Below, one piece after another: positions 7,820 through 15,799 of a DNA stretch of 45,754 nucleotides (positions within the stretch are counted from its first letter, which is position 1; every line of letters starts with the position of its first letter). Made by a program: the position numbers and the translations under genes. Under the pieces are notes generated by a model. That model saw only the letters and a list, made by a program, of their open reading frames with translations, was not told the DNA's origin and did not search any database. This DNA comes from Planctomycetaceae bacterium (GTDB taxonomy: Bacteria > Planctomycetota > Planctomycetia > Pirellulales > Thermoguttaceae): NCBI GenBank assembly GCA_012719125.1, contig JAAYAY010000172.1, forward strand, positions 1 through 45,754. Reading direction: 5' to 3'.

Positions 7820-9037
7820 ATGCAGTACGAATACTGTGCCAAAACGACGACCGGCGAGACCCTGGAGGGCTACCTCAACGCCAGTTCCACGGCGGACGTC
7901 CATCGGCAGTTGCGCCAGCGCGACCTGTATCTGGTTTCGGCAACTCCTTCGGGTTCACAAGGGGTGTTTCGCGCGGCAGGCTCGGTCGGGCATCGCCGAT
8001 CCCGCGTCGGCAAACGCGACCTGATGGCGCTCACTTCGCAATTGGCGATCATGGCACGATCGGGTGTGGATCTTGCCACGGCCTTGGGAGACGTGTCGCG
8101 CGAGTGTCGAAATCCCCGACTGAAGGACATTCTCGAACGCGTCCACGGCGAGGTGCTGTCCGGGCGTTCGATTACCAGTGCGCTGGGAACGTACGAACAC
8201 GTGTTCGGCCAGAGCTATGTGGCAAGCGTGGCCGCGGCCGAGGCGGCCGGCCGCTTGCCGGAGGTGCTCGCCCGCCTGGCGGCCCTGCTGCGCAGCGAGT
8301 TGCGAATGACGTCGACGATCCGGTCGTTGCTGGCCTACCCCCTGGTGCTGGCGAGCGTGTCGGCGCTGGTCGTGGTGGCGCTGGTGTTCTTTGTGTTGCC
8401 GCAGTTCGCGGGGGTCTTCGAGCAGTTGGAACTGACGCTGCCGCTGATCACCAGGATTCTGGTCGGTGCGGCCAACGAGGTGCGAGGCCGGTTCTGGTTC
8501 TGGGGCCCCGTCTTCGTCGGCTCTATAGCGGGATGTATCGTCTTCGCCATGAGCGGCGCCGGGCGAGCATTTCTGGATCGGATGCTCCTGAGCGTCGTTC
8601 TCGTTCGCGACGTGACCCAGTCGTTGCTGATCGGCCGTGCGTTTCGCCTTCTGGGCACCATGATCGAGAGCGGCGTGCCGCTGCAGACGGGGCTGCGCTT
8701 GACGCGTTCGGCCTTTCGCAGTTCGCTTCTGCAAGGACTGTTCAGGACGCTGGAAGACGACGTCGTCAACGGCCGAGGCTTGAGTGCCGGGCTGGTATCC
8801 TGCCGGTTTGTGCCGAGTGCGGCCGCCCAGATGGTGGCAACGGCCGAACGAACGGGAACGCTCGCGCTGGTGACCCAGCAGATCGGCGAATACTACGAAG
8901 AAGACGGCGAGACCCGCCTCCGCGAACTGGCGGGCGTTCTGGAACCGCTCATGATTATCGTCATGGGGGTGATCGTCGGCCTGGTGGTGATGTCGGTCAT
9001 GTTGCCGATCTTCGATTTCGCCACGGCGGCACATTAG
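7820..9037 (+). CDS. inner-membrane platform protein (GspF/PilC family)
   Basis: This 405-residue polytopic protein forms the inner-membrane platform on which the assembly ATPase acts. The N-terminus, MQYEYCAKTTTGETLEGYL, is the usual beta-rich start. Two homologous GspF domains follow at about 70-195 (LMALTSQLAIMARSGVDL...) and 270-395 (RAFRLLGTMIESGVPLQTGL...). Three membrane segments are seen at about 175-198, 225-250 and the C-terminal end (IIVMGVIVGLVVMSVMLPIF). Length and order are standard. It starts 29 bases after the ATPase and keeps the normal E-then-F order. Confidence 0.94.
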   Translation: MQYEYCAKTTTGETLEGYLNASSTADVHRQLRQRDLYLVSATPSGSQGVFRAAGSVGHRRSRVGKRDLMALTSQLAIMARSGVDLATALGDVSRECRNPRLKDILERVHGEVLSGRSITSALGTYEHVFGQSYVASVAAAEAAGRLPEVLARLAALLRSELRMTSTIRSLLAYPLVLASVSALVVVALVFFVLPQFAGVFEQLELTLPLITRILVGAANEVRGRFWFWGPVFVGSIAGCIVFAMSGAGRAFLDRMLLSVVLVRDVTQSLLIGRAFRLLGTMIESGVPLQTGLRLTRSAFRSSLLQGLFRTLEDDVVNGRGLSAGLVSCRFVPSAAAQMVATAERTGTLALVTQQIGEYYEEDGETRLRELAGVLEPLMIIVMGVIVGLVVMSVMLPIFDFATAAH

Positions 9038-9054
9038 ACCTTCGGGAGAGAATC

Positions 9055-9342
9055 ATGTTCCAGCAAAGACTCACTTTCACCCATCACGGGCTGCTGGCAC
9101 TTGTCGTGCTCGGCGCAGTCCTGATCGGAGGCTTGTGCGGCCGCCCGCCCGCGGGCCAGAGCAACCGCCTGCCGGCCGGCCAGGTTCCGCAGGCTGAGGA
9201 GTATCCTGCGGGACATTTCCTGGCGGGAGGCGAACGATCGGTTCCGGTCCTCGAGAAGATCTCGGCGACCCTGGACCGGATCGACGAGCGGCTTGCCCGG
9301 TTGGAAAGAATCGCGCTCGAGGCGGCCGAAACTGAGAAATAG
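9055..9342 (+). CDS. small single-pass membrane protein with coiled coil
   Basis: This 95-residue protein begins at the ATG at 9055 behind a gggagag ribosome site. It has one hydrophobic helix at about 12-29 (LLALVVLGAVLIGGL), a Pro/Gly-rich stretch and a C-terminal heptad-like segment (VLEKISATLDRIDERLARLERIALEA). No named family was recognised. It sits tightly between the platform protein (17 bases) and the PilM-like gene (about 10 bases), so it is probably a clade-specific part of the assembly machine. An assembly or scaffolding role is inferred from position alone. Confidence 0.7.
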   Translation: MFQQRLTFTHHGLLALVVLGAVLIGGLCGRPPAGQSNRLPAGQVPQAEEYPAGHFLAGGERSVPVLEKISATLDRIDERLARLERIALEAAETEK

Positions 9343-9346
9343 GGAG
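9341..9346 (+). promoter_or_regulatory. Shine-Dalgarno of the PilM-like gene
   Basis: agggag overlaps the stop codon region of the preceding gene. In-frame TTG (9350), GTG (9353) and GTG (9356) follow at 3, 6 and 9 bases. The two GTG codons have acceptable spacing, so the upstream in-frame extension to 9293 is unlikely. Confidence 0.55.
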
Positions 9347-9352
9347 CGATTG

Positions 9353-10429
9353 GTGGTGAACGGATCCGGCAAAGGTTGGATTGGCCTCGATCTTGGGTAT
9401 CGAAGCATCGCGATCGCGCAACTGCAGCGGTCCGGGGCCTCGCTGCGCATTGCGGCAGCCTCGGAGATGCCGCGAACGTTCTCCTCTCAGCTTGAGCCGG
9501 CCTCAGCCGGCAAGTACGCCGACGTCAGCAAACAGGAGCTGGCAACGGCCCGGTTGCTTGCCGCAGGAGTGACAGGAAAGACCGCTGCCTGCGTCCTCCC
9601 CATAAGCGTTGCCGAACTCACCCATGCAAGCCTGCCTCCCGGCGAGCCTCGCGAACAATATGCCATGGTGGCCAACGAATTGGGCTGCTCCCACTGCGAT
9701 CCGTCCCGGCAGTTCGACTACTGGCCGTCGGCCGTCTCGCCGGGCGAAAAGTCGTCGGGGCTACTCGACGTCAACGTGATTGCAGTCGACGAGCGTCGAG
9801 CAGCGGCAATCGCCGAAACCCTGAACGCCGCCCGGTTCGACTGCCGCGTCCTGGACGGTCTGCCCCATGCGGTGGCACGGGCGGTGCAGATGGCCGCCCC
9901 AAACCGGTTCGGACGTCCGCTGGCGGCGGTGCATCTGGCTCATGATGAAGCTCTCTTTGTCCTGTCGCGCGACGGGGTGCCCGTCTTCACTCGACAGTTT
10001 CGCAACGCCGGAATGCATCGCATCGTCTCGCAAGTCAGCGACTCCCTCGGCCTGCTGGCGGAAGAAGCCGTGCACGTCTTGCGCAGCCTCGGTCTGCCCG
10101 AGGTTGCTGACGGACGAAAACGTGGGGAACAGATTCAGGACGTTCTTGCGGAGATCGCGGTCGAGCCGCTGGGAGAACTCGCCGAAGAACTCCGGCGGAC
10201 GCTCTCCTACCTATCGACGCTGGGCGGCGATGCGACTCCCGACAGCGTATGCGTGTTGGGGGACGGGGCCGCCGTGCGGAATCTGGCCGCCCATCTGGCC
10301 GCTAAGGCCGATATCTCCGTCTGGAATTGGAGCCTTCCGGACACAAACCAATGTGAAACGACTTCCTCGCTGCCGCCGGCCGTGTTTGCCGTGGCGTCTG
10401 CACTTTCAGGCCTCGCATGGGAATCATGA
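9353..10429 (+). CDS. PilM-like actin-fold pilus assembly protein
   Basis: This protein of about 358 residues probably starts at one of two adjacent GTG codons (9353 or 9356). The N-terminal GWIGLDLGYRSIAIAQL is the phosphate-1 motif of the actin-like ATPase fold seen in PilM. A later ADDVLGDGAAV-like segment (SVCVLGDGAAVRNLAAHL) near residue 310 fits the second nucleotide loop. PilM is a cytoplasmic ring protein that binds the N-terminal tail of PilN and links it to the assembly motor. The next gene encodes a PilN-like protein starting MKNRVNLLPW, the motif PilM binds, and the two genes overlap in an ATGA junction. Sequence divergence from standard PilM is high, so the call rests on fold motif plus order. 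Confidence 0.8.
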   Translation: MVNGSGKGWIGLDLGYRSIAIAQLQRSGASLRIAAASEMPRTFSSQLEPASAGKYADVSKQELATARLLAAGVTGKTAACVLPISVAELTHASLPPGEPREQYAMVANELGCSHCDPSRQFDYWPSAVSPGEKSSGLLDVNVIAVDERRAAAIAETLNAARFDCRVLDGLPHAVARAVQMAAPNRFGRPLAAVHLAHDEALFVLSRDGVPVFTRQFRNAGMHRIVSQVSDSLGLLAEEAVHVLRSLGLPEVADGRKRGEQIQDVLAEIAVEPLGELAEELRRTLSYLSTLGGDATPDSVCVLGDGAAVRNLAAHLAAKADISVWNWSLPDTNQCETTSSLPPAVFAVASALSGLAWES

Positions 10430-11031
10430 AGAATCGCGTCAACCTACTGCCGTGGAGGCACAGAAAAGCGGGTCTGCTCAGGACCTTGCTCCCGCGATGG
10501 TGCGCCGTCTGGATCGTCGCCTTGCTCACGTTTGCCGCCGTCTTCTGGTTCAGCCGAGCCCACTACGCGAAGACGCTGGCAGTCGTTTCGGCGAGGGAAT
10601 CCGCTTACAGGCCCATAGCCGCCATCGTCTCGCAGAATTCGCAGATGAGGCAGGCGGTTCGCCGATTCGGCGATCGCGAGACGCTGGTGGGGCAACTCCA
10701 CGACGACCTGCCGGTTCTGTGTTTCCTGGCGACCGTCAGCCGGAGCGCCCAACTCTGCGAAGGCCGGCTGGTTCTGCGCGATCTCCGTTTCCAGCAGCAA
10801 GCAGAAGGATCCGGGGCAAGAAGCCGGTTTGCTGACCCTGGGCAGGCGGTGCCCGATTCGCGGCCGGTGCTCACCATCGAGGGGGACGCCCTGGACAATC
10901 TGGCAATCGCTCGATTCGCTGCGGCCCTGCGAGACGCTGCTCTGTTTCGCGATGTCGTGCTCGAATCGTCGGTGGGCAAGACCTCGGCCGACCGTTCCGT
11001 TCATTCGTTCGTCGTTCGTTGCGAAATCTGA
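10426..11031 (+). CDS. PilN-like (GspL C-terminal-like) inner-membrane protein
   Basis: This 201-residue bitopic protein starts at the ATG at 10426, which overlaps the stop of the PilM-like gene; an in-frame ATG at 10417 is an alternative. The cytoplasmic tail MKNRVNLLPWRHR contains the INLLP-type PilM-binding motif. One membrane helix follows at about 25-43 (WIVALLTFAAVFWFSRA). The periplasmic part has a short helical stretch and an alpha/beta domain (VLTIEGDALDNLAIARFAAAL), as in Fimbrial PilN. It would pair with the PilO-like product of the next gene to form the inner-membrane alignment complex. Confidence 0.82.
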   Translation: MKNRVNLLPWRHRKAGLLRTLLPRWCAVWIVALLTFAAVFWFSRAHYAKTLAVVSARESAYRPIAAIVSQNSQMRQAVRRFGDRETLVGQLHDDLPVLCFLATVSRSAQLCEGRLVLRDLRFQQQAEGSGARSRFADPGQAVPDSRPVLTIEGDALDNLAIARFAAALRDAALFRDVVLESSVGKTSADRSVHSFVVRCEI

Positions 11032-11044
11032 GAGAGAGAGTCCC

Positions 11045-11644
11045 ATGGATCCAACCAGAACCGATCTACGCCTTCAGAGGTTGCGACTGCTCGTGAACGG
11101 CATAGCCGCGGCCGCTCTCTGCGGGACGCTCCTGGGCGTCTGGTGGTCGTGGATTCGCCCGCTGGAAGCCGAGCGTTGCCTTGCCCTGCAGCGGATGAGT
11201 CAACTGGAGATGCGGCTGGACGCCGCCGATCGCGTCAGGGCGGAGCATGCCCGGCTTCGGGAGCAACTGACGGCAGTCGAGCAGCGCGAGGCCGCGCTTC
11301 AGGCCCGCGTTCCCGACGATCCGGGGGAGGAGGAGTTTCTCGGACTGGCCTCCGCGCTGGCTGAAGAGACGGGACTGACGATCAAGGACTACCGGCCCGG
11401 GAAGGCCACCGGCGGGGCGTCTTGTTCTTCCTTGGAGGTTCAGTTGATCGGTGAGGGCACCTATGGAAGCATTTGCCGCTTCCTCGACGGGCTGACGAAA
11501 CTCCCTCGTCATTCAACCGTCGCCGCTTTGCACATCGGCACTGCCGACGCGGAGCAGGTTTGCCCGATGGAGATCTCGGTCGTGCTCTACTTTGGCGCTA
11601 CCTCGGGAACCACGAAACCCGGAAAGGACGCGCCCCATGCGTGA
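11045..11644 (+). CDS. PilO-like inner-membrane protein
   Basis: This 199-residue protein has one membrane helix at about 18-38 (NGIAAAALCGTLLGVWWSWI). A periplasmic coiled coil follows (about 45-90, MSQLEMRLDAADRVRAEHARLREQ). A ferredoxin-like C-terminal domain contains EVQLIGEGTYGSICRFLDGLTKLPR, the usual PilO/GspM pattern. A gagagagag ribosome site precedes the ATG at 11045. PilO normally heterodimerises with PilN and aligns the envelope parts of the machine. The stop overlaps the following gene by 8 bases. Confidence 0.82.
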   Translation: MDPTRTDLRLQRLRLLVNGIAAAALCGTLLGVWWSWIRPLEAERCLALQRMSQLEMRLDAADRVRAEHARLREQLTAVEQREAALQARVPDDPGEEEFLGLASALAEETGLTIKDYRPGKATGGASCSSLEVQLIGEGTYGSICRFLDGLTKLPRHSTVAALHIGTADAEQVCPMEISVVLYFGATSGTTKPGKDAPHA

Positions 11645-12221
11645 CATCGCTACGAACAGGTCGCCCCAGAGTTGCGTCAAGCTGGCACTCGCTATCGGCC
11701 TGACCGTGATCTTTGTTATCGTGGTCGCCGTGCAGGTCAAGACGTACTCGGGCGACACCGCCGAGTCGACGATGGCTGTATCGCCGGCGGCGCAGGAGAA
11801 CCCGGTTGGCGAAGGTGCATCCGCGAGTGCATCGCTCCGTCACGCCCGTGGGGAATCGTCAGCCACGCGCGCCCCCTGGCCGGAAGTCGACGTGAGCGAG
11901 TGCACCGTATACGACCCCTTTGCCACGCCCGAATACTTCCTGCCGAAGCCGCAGGTCCACGCCCAGTCGGAGGAGACGGCGGAGGCAAGGCAGAAGGAGA
12001 TTGCCTTGGCGCAGAAGCTGGCCGCTCAACAGCGGGCTATATCGGATCTGATGGAGGCGGGCGTGAACGCCGTGCTGGTCGGCCCGGACCGCACCATGGC
12101 CCTGATCGGAACTCAGCAGCTCGAGGTCGGAGACGAACTCCACGGCCACCGGGTGGTCGCCATTGAGGCCCAGGGCATCGTCCTGGAACCGCTGGAAGCG
12201 ATTTCGGAAACGGCTCGCTGA
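11637..12221 (+). CDS. GspC/PilP-like periplasmic alignment protein
   Basis: This 194-residue protein has an N-terminal membrane helix (about 14-34, LALAIGLTVIFVIVVAVQV). A disordered Ala/Ser/Glu linker follows, then YDPFATPEYF. The C-terminal homology-region-like beta domain contains NAVLVGPDRTMALIGTQQLEVGDELHGHRVVAIEAQGIVLE. That 'value, must-be-set, what-it-means' beta pattern is typical of GspC HR and PilP domains, which contact the secretin. No secretin gene is present in the window, so its outer-membrane partner is elsewhere or absent. It starts within the PilO-like gene. Confidence 0.7.
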   Translation: MRDIATNRSPQSCVKLALAIGLTVIFVIVVAVQVKTYSGDTAESTMAVSPAAQENPVGEGASASASLRHARGESSATRAPWPEVDVSECTVYDPFATPEYFLPKPQVHAQSEETAEARQKEIALAQKLAAQQRAISDLMEAGVNAVLVGPDRTMALIGTQQLEVGDELHGHRVVAIEAQGIVLEPLEAISETAR

Positions 12222-12242
12222 AGAAGTGAAGGTAGACCGATC

Positions 12243-12470
12243 ATGCCCAACCGATTGCCGGTCCCGGAAGAACTCCTTCATCTCATCGAAAAGCGCGACG
12301 TCGACAGCGTCGACGGCGGCGAACGTCGGAGCGGCACCGAGCGGCGGCAGGTCGACCTCGGGCCGCTGGGGGCTATCGAGTCCGCCACGGACCTCGACGA
12401 AATCCCAGTCGAAGAGCGGCGGAGCGGTGACGAACGGCGCAAGGCGCCCGATCGAAGGAAGCAGCGGTGA
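12243..12470 (+). CDS. small RRSGxERR-repeat protein, unknown function
   Basis: This 75-residue soluble protein is almost entirely charged. It contains two copies of a short motif, GERRSGTERRQ at about 27-37 and EERRSGDERRK at about 57-67, followed by APDRRKQR. It has no membrane segment or signal peptide. It is the last gene of the pilus cluster, 21 bases after the GspC/PilP-like gene, so it is probably co-transcribed. No fold or function can be assigned. An RNA-, phospholipid- or protein-binding role for the Arg-rich repeats would be speculation. Confidence 0.65.
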   Translation: MPNRLPVPEELLHLIEKRDVDSVDGGERRSGTERRQVDLGPLGAIESATDLDEIPVEERRSGDERRKAPDRRKQR

Positions 12471-12637
12471 ACAGATTGTGCGATTGCGGGTGGGATCTCT
12501 GAAACGGTATCCAGTGGGCCGGCACACTGTTACACTGAAGGTTGGTCTTCCTGGTTCGGGCATTCATGCCCGGGCCGGGACGCTCTTCGATGCACGCACC
12601 TGTCCGAATTGTTGCCACCCGCCCACCGCCGACACTC

Positions 12638-13744
12638 ATGCAGCACGCACCCTACACCCTCGCCGATTTCGGGCGCAACCCGCTCATGTTCTACTACGAG
12701 ATCACCCAGGCCTGTGATCTCGTCTGCAAGCACTGCCGGGCGTCGGCCCAGGAAAATCCGGCCGACGACGAGCTGACCACCGACTTGTCGACGGCGCTGA
12801 TCGACCAGGTGGCGTCGTTCCCGCGTAAGCCGATCCTGGTCCTCACGGGCGGCGACCCGCTCAAGCGTGCGGATCTGTTCGACCTGATCGCCCATGCGAG
12901 AAGCCATGACCTGCAGGTCGCCCTGACCCCCTCGGCCACGCCTCTGGCGACGCGGGAGGCCTTCGGACGGGTCAAGGAGGCCGGGGTGAGCGCCCTGGGG
13001 ATCAGCCTCGACGGCGCCGACGCGGCCACCCACGACGCCTTCCGCGGCTGGGAGGGGAGCTTCGAGCGGACGCTGGGGATGCTGGCCGACGCCCGGGAAT
13101 TGGAGTTCCCCGTCCAAGTCAACACCTCGATCACCCGGCGAAACTTCCACCAGATCGACGCCATCGCCGAGCTGCTGGCCGATCAGGGCATTGCCATGTG
13201 GTCGGTCTTTTTCCTGGTGCCCGTTGGGCGCGGCGTGGAGGAGATTCGCATCTCGGCCGCCGAGTACGAAGTCGCCTTCGAAAAGCTCTACCAGCATGCC
13301 CAGACGAAACCTTTCGGTGTGAAGACGACCGAGGCGCCCCATTACCGCCGCTGGGTCCTTCAGCACGGCGGCCATCCGCTGGACGGACCCAAATCGGCCG
13401 ACGGCGGGCACCGGCGAGTCCACCGGGCGCCGCTCGGCGTGACCGATGGACGGGGCGTGATGTTCGTCAGCCACAACGGCGAGATCTTCCCGGCCGGCTT
13501 CCTACCGGTGGTCTGCGGCCGGTTCCCCGAGGTCTCGGTCGTCGAAACCTACCAGTCGCACCCCGTCTTCAAGGCCCTGCAGGATCCCGACCGGTACCAA
13601 GGGATCTGCGGCGCCTGTGAATACCGCCACGTCTGCGGCGGCAGCCGGGCCCGGGCCTACGCCGTCACGGGCGATTACCTGGAGGGGGAGCCGGACTGCG
13701 TTCACGTGCCGGGGAGTGATCCAGAGCCGGAGGTGGGCGGGTGA
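12638..13744 (+). CDS. radical SAM/SPASM domain protein (TIGR04053-like)
   Basis: This 368-residue protein has the radical SAM cluster motif as C26, C30 and C33 in ITQACDLVCKHCRASA. The next strand is LTGGDPLKRADLFDL, the GGE-like SAM-binding motif. LGISLDGADAATHDAFRG follows. A C-terminal SPASM-type region carries auxiliary-cluster cysteines (CGACEYRHVCGGSRARAYA and a final GEPDC). The pattern fits the TIGR04053 group related to heme-modifying NirJ/AhbD enzymes. In-frame ATGs at 12590 and 12566 are possible earlier starts. No peptide substrate or heme gene is adjacent, so the reaction is unknown. Confidence 0.88.
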   Translation: MQHAPYTLADFGRNPLMFYYEITQACDLVCKHCRASAQENPADDELTTDLSTALIDQVASFPRKPILVLTGGDPLKRADLFDLIAHARSHDLQVALTPSATPLATREAFGRVKEAGVSALGISLDGADAATHDAFRGWEGSFERTLGMLADARELEFPVQVNTSITRRNFHQIDAIAELLADQGIAMWSVFFLVPVGRGVEEIRISAAEYEVAFEKLYQHAQTKPFGVKTTEAPHYRRWVLQHGGHPLDGPKSADGGHRRVHRAPLGVTDGRGVMFVSHNGEIFPAGFLPVVCGRFPEVSVVETYQSHPVFKALQDPDRYQGICGACEYRHVCGGSRARAYAVTGDYLEGEPDCVHVPGSDPEPEVGG

Positions 13745-13747
13745 TCT

Positions 13748-13966
13748 ATGAAGAAGGCTGATCCTACTGGCGATGATGACGAACTTCGCCCGGAATACCA
13801 TCGCGATGAACTCGAAGGTGGTGTCCGAGGCAAGTACCTTGAACTGTACCGGAAGGGAACCAACCTGGCGTTGTTGGCGCCGGACGTTCGGGCAGCGTTT
13901 CCAACGGACGAATCCGTGAACAAGGCGCTTAGGTCGTTGATGCAGGACCACTCCGCCTCGCTATAG
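13748..13966 (+). CDS. antitoxin-like small protein, orphan
   Basis: This 72-residue protein contains DDELRPEYHRDELEGGVRGKYLELYRKGTNLALLAPDVRAAFPTDESVNKALRSL. It matches a widespread family of short proteins (DDELRPEY...GxxGKY...GTNxxxLxPDVAxxFP) often found next to small toxin-like genes. The last part, with FPTDESVNKALR, looks like a ribbon-helix-helix-type end. A ggaggtgg site lies 11 bases before the ATG. No toxin candidate lies beside it: upstream is the radical SAM gene and downstream is 140 bases without a gene. Its antitoxin role is inferred from family habit. Confidence 0.75.
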   Translation: MKKADPTGDDDELRPEYHRDELEGGVRGKYLELYRKGTNLALLAPDVRAAFPTDESVNKALRSLMQDHSASL

Positions 13967-14106
13967 CTGGTTCACACGGCCGTCCCTGGATTTGTGCCCG
14001 CCTTTTGGCTCTCAACACGACGCCAACCGCACAGGGGTGACGCCGTTCACGTTCACATACGCTTCAGGCGGATGAACTAGAACTTCCGGCATACGGGACA
14101 CGCACC

Positions 14107-14439
14107 ATGCGACTTCAGGTGATTCGCCGGCTTAACCTGACCATCAACGTGCTGTTCGTGACGGGATTGGTGGCGGGGTTTCTGGGGTTTGGCGCAGGCG
14201 TGGTCTTTGGCGTGGAGCCCCTCTTTGAAATCCTTTTTGCCGTCGGTTGTATCGCAATCTGTGTCTGCATGGTGCTGACGTTTGTTGTGGACCGCGTACG
14301 ATGTCCGAACTGCGGAAAGCCATTCAATCGACCGGACTACGGGAACTGGTTTGTACGCAACTTCGCGAAGACGCAAACGCGTCGTTCCTGCGTCCATTGT
14401 GACTATGGGCGAACGATTCAGGATGACTCGGAGGAGTGA
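14107..14439 (+). CDS. two-helix membrane protein with C-terminal zinc ribbon
   Basis: This 110-residue protein has two membrane helices at about 12-36 (INVLFVTGLVAGFLGFGAG) and 42-62 (LFAVGCIAICVCMVLTFVV). A cytoplasmic zinc ribbon follows, with CPNC at about 66-69 and CVHC at about 94-97. The acidic tail is QDDSEE. No named family was recognised. It appears to stand alone between the radical SAM block and the convergent polyferredoxin gene. A regulatory or scaffolding role is possible but not shown. Confidence 0.65.
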   Translation: MRLQVIRRLNLTINVLFVTGLVAGFLGFGAGVVFGVEPLFEILFAVGCIAICVCMVLTFVVDRVRCPNCGKPFNRPDYGNWFVRNFAKTQTRRSCVHCDYGRTIQDDSEE

Positions 14440-14557
14440 TACGATGAACGCCGAGGGCGGAACATAGAACGGACAGGGAAAGCACGCCCTGCACTTGAGG
14501 AGGTAGCGGAATCCGAGCACTCCACCTTCGTCAGTTCGATCTACTGATCCGGCAGTC

Positions 14558-15790
14558 TTACCCGCGGGTGTCCGGCCGCACCACAATCGCGTCCATGGGC
14601 GTACATGCCACCTGGCAGGCTCCGCAGCCGGGGCATTTCTCCGATGCAACGATCGGATAACGACGATCGTCCTCCCAGGTCCATTCGTGGAGCGTGATCG
14701 CTTCGTAGGGGCAGGATGTAAGGCACATGGTTCGGCACTCGCGTCCCAAAGCGAGCAGGCAGCGGTCCATCAGTACCTGGGCCAGGCCGATCGATGGCTT
14801 CGGGGCGGAAAGAGGGGCGCGAAGTGCGCCCGACGGGCAAACCTGCATGCAGGTGAAGCAGTCTTCGCGGCAATAGTCGGACTCGAAAGCGATTTCGGGA
14901 GCCAGCCAGGCCGACCACGAATCGAACTGCCAGCGAGTGGTGATGATGTTCGACGGGCAAGAGCGAACGCAGTTGCCGCAACGGATGCACAACTGGCCGA
15001 ATTGCCACTCCTCGGCCGCCCCCGGCGGACGCAGAAGAGTTGCTTTTTCATTGCCGTCGCGTGTTCCGGCCGCCAAGCCAAGGGGAACGCCGGCCACGGC
15101 ACAGGTGGCACCGACGGCCGTTGTCAGCAGGCTGCGCCGGCTCATGGGCTCGGCAATCAATTCGTCGTTGGTTGCGGTGGAATCGGCGTCCTTCCGCCGG
15201 CGGAGCCAGATCCGCGGCGCGGCCAGGAGATCTTGCGAGGCACCCAAAGGGCAGAGTTTCAGGCACCAGGCGCCGGGCAACACGAACGACAACAACAGGA
15301 TGCCCGCAAGCACCCCAACAGAGGCTTGCGTGGCGGCGGAGCCCGGGTTGAATGCAGATCCGAGCGTTCCGCTGAAGATGGCCAAGGGATCCAGCCAGAG
15401 AAACAGGGGATAGCCGACTGCCGCCGCCGAAAGGGAGAGCAGTGCGAGCCACAGGCCCAGCCGAGGGATCGGCCGGCAGCGTCTGGCCGACACGGGCGAT
15501 ATTCGACCGGCCAGTTCGGTCATCAGGCCGACCGGACAGGCCCAGCGGCAGAAGCAGCGGCGCTGAAACAGTGCCAGCACAAGCACGGGCGTGCACACCA
15601 ATGCCGCGGCCCCCAGGCTTCGCGCGGCCAGCGACGCGGCGACGCCCACAAACGGGCTGGATGCCGGGACGGTGAACGCGGCCTGGGGCCAGGGCAACGG
15701 CGCAAGCAGAAGCACGATACAAACGGCGAAGGCGGCGCAACGGACCACCGTGCGAATTCTTCGCTTCAGTTTGTGCGGCTTCTGATCCAC
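14558..15790 (-). CDS. NapH/NapG-like membrane polyferredoxin fusion
   Basis: This 410-residue protein starts at a GTG (15790). The N-terminal half has about four membrane helices and two NapH-type cytoplasmic cluster motifs: C79-x-C81-x3-C85-P (CFCRWACPVG) and C176-x3-C180-P (CLKLCPLG). After about residue 215 comes a Tat-like SRRSLLTTAVG at 217 with a hydrophobic stretch, then a NapG/MauM-like domain with four cysteine groups. These are CIRCGNCVRSCP (268), CREDCFTCMQVCP (307), CRTMCLTSCP (352) and CPGCGACQVAC (386). Separate napG and napH genes appear fused here. The likely job is electron transfer between the quinone pool and an exported enzyme. It lies 9 bases after the Tat-exported FAD oxidoreductase in the same operon, which is the obvious partner. 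Confidence 0.85.
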   Translation of the reverse strand: MDQKPHKLKRRIRTVVRCAAFAVCIVLLLAPLPWPQAAFTVPASSPFVGVAASLAARSLGAAALVCTPVLVLALFQRRCFCRWACPVGLMTELAGRISPVSARRCRPIPRLGLWLALLSLSAAAVGYPLFLWLDPLAIFSGTLGSAFNPGSAATQASVGVLAGILLLSFVLPGAWCLKLCPLGASQDLLAAPRIWLRRRKDADSTATNDELIAEPMSRRSLLTTAVGATCAVAGVPLGLAAGTRDGNEKATLLRPPGAAEEWQFGQLCIRCGNCVRSCPSNIITTRWQFDSWSAWLAPEIAFESDYCREDCFTCMQVCPSGALRAPLSAPKPSIGLAQVLMDRCLLALGRECRTMCLTSCPYEAITLHEWTWEDDRRYPIVASEKCPGCGACQVACTPMDAIVVRPDTRG

Positions 15791-15799
15791 GACGGGCGG

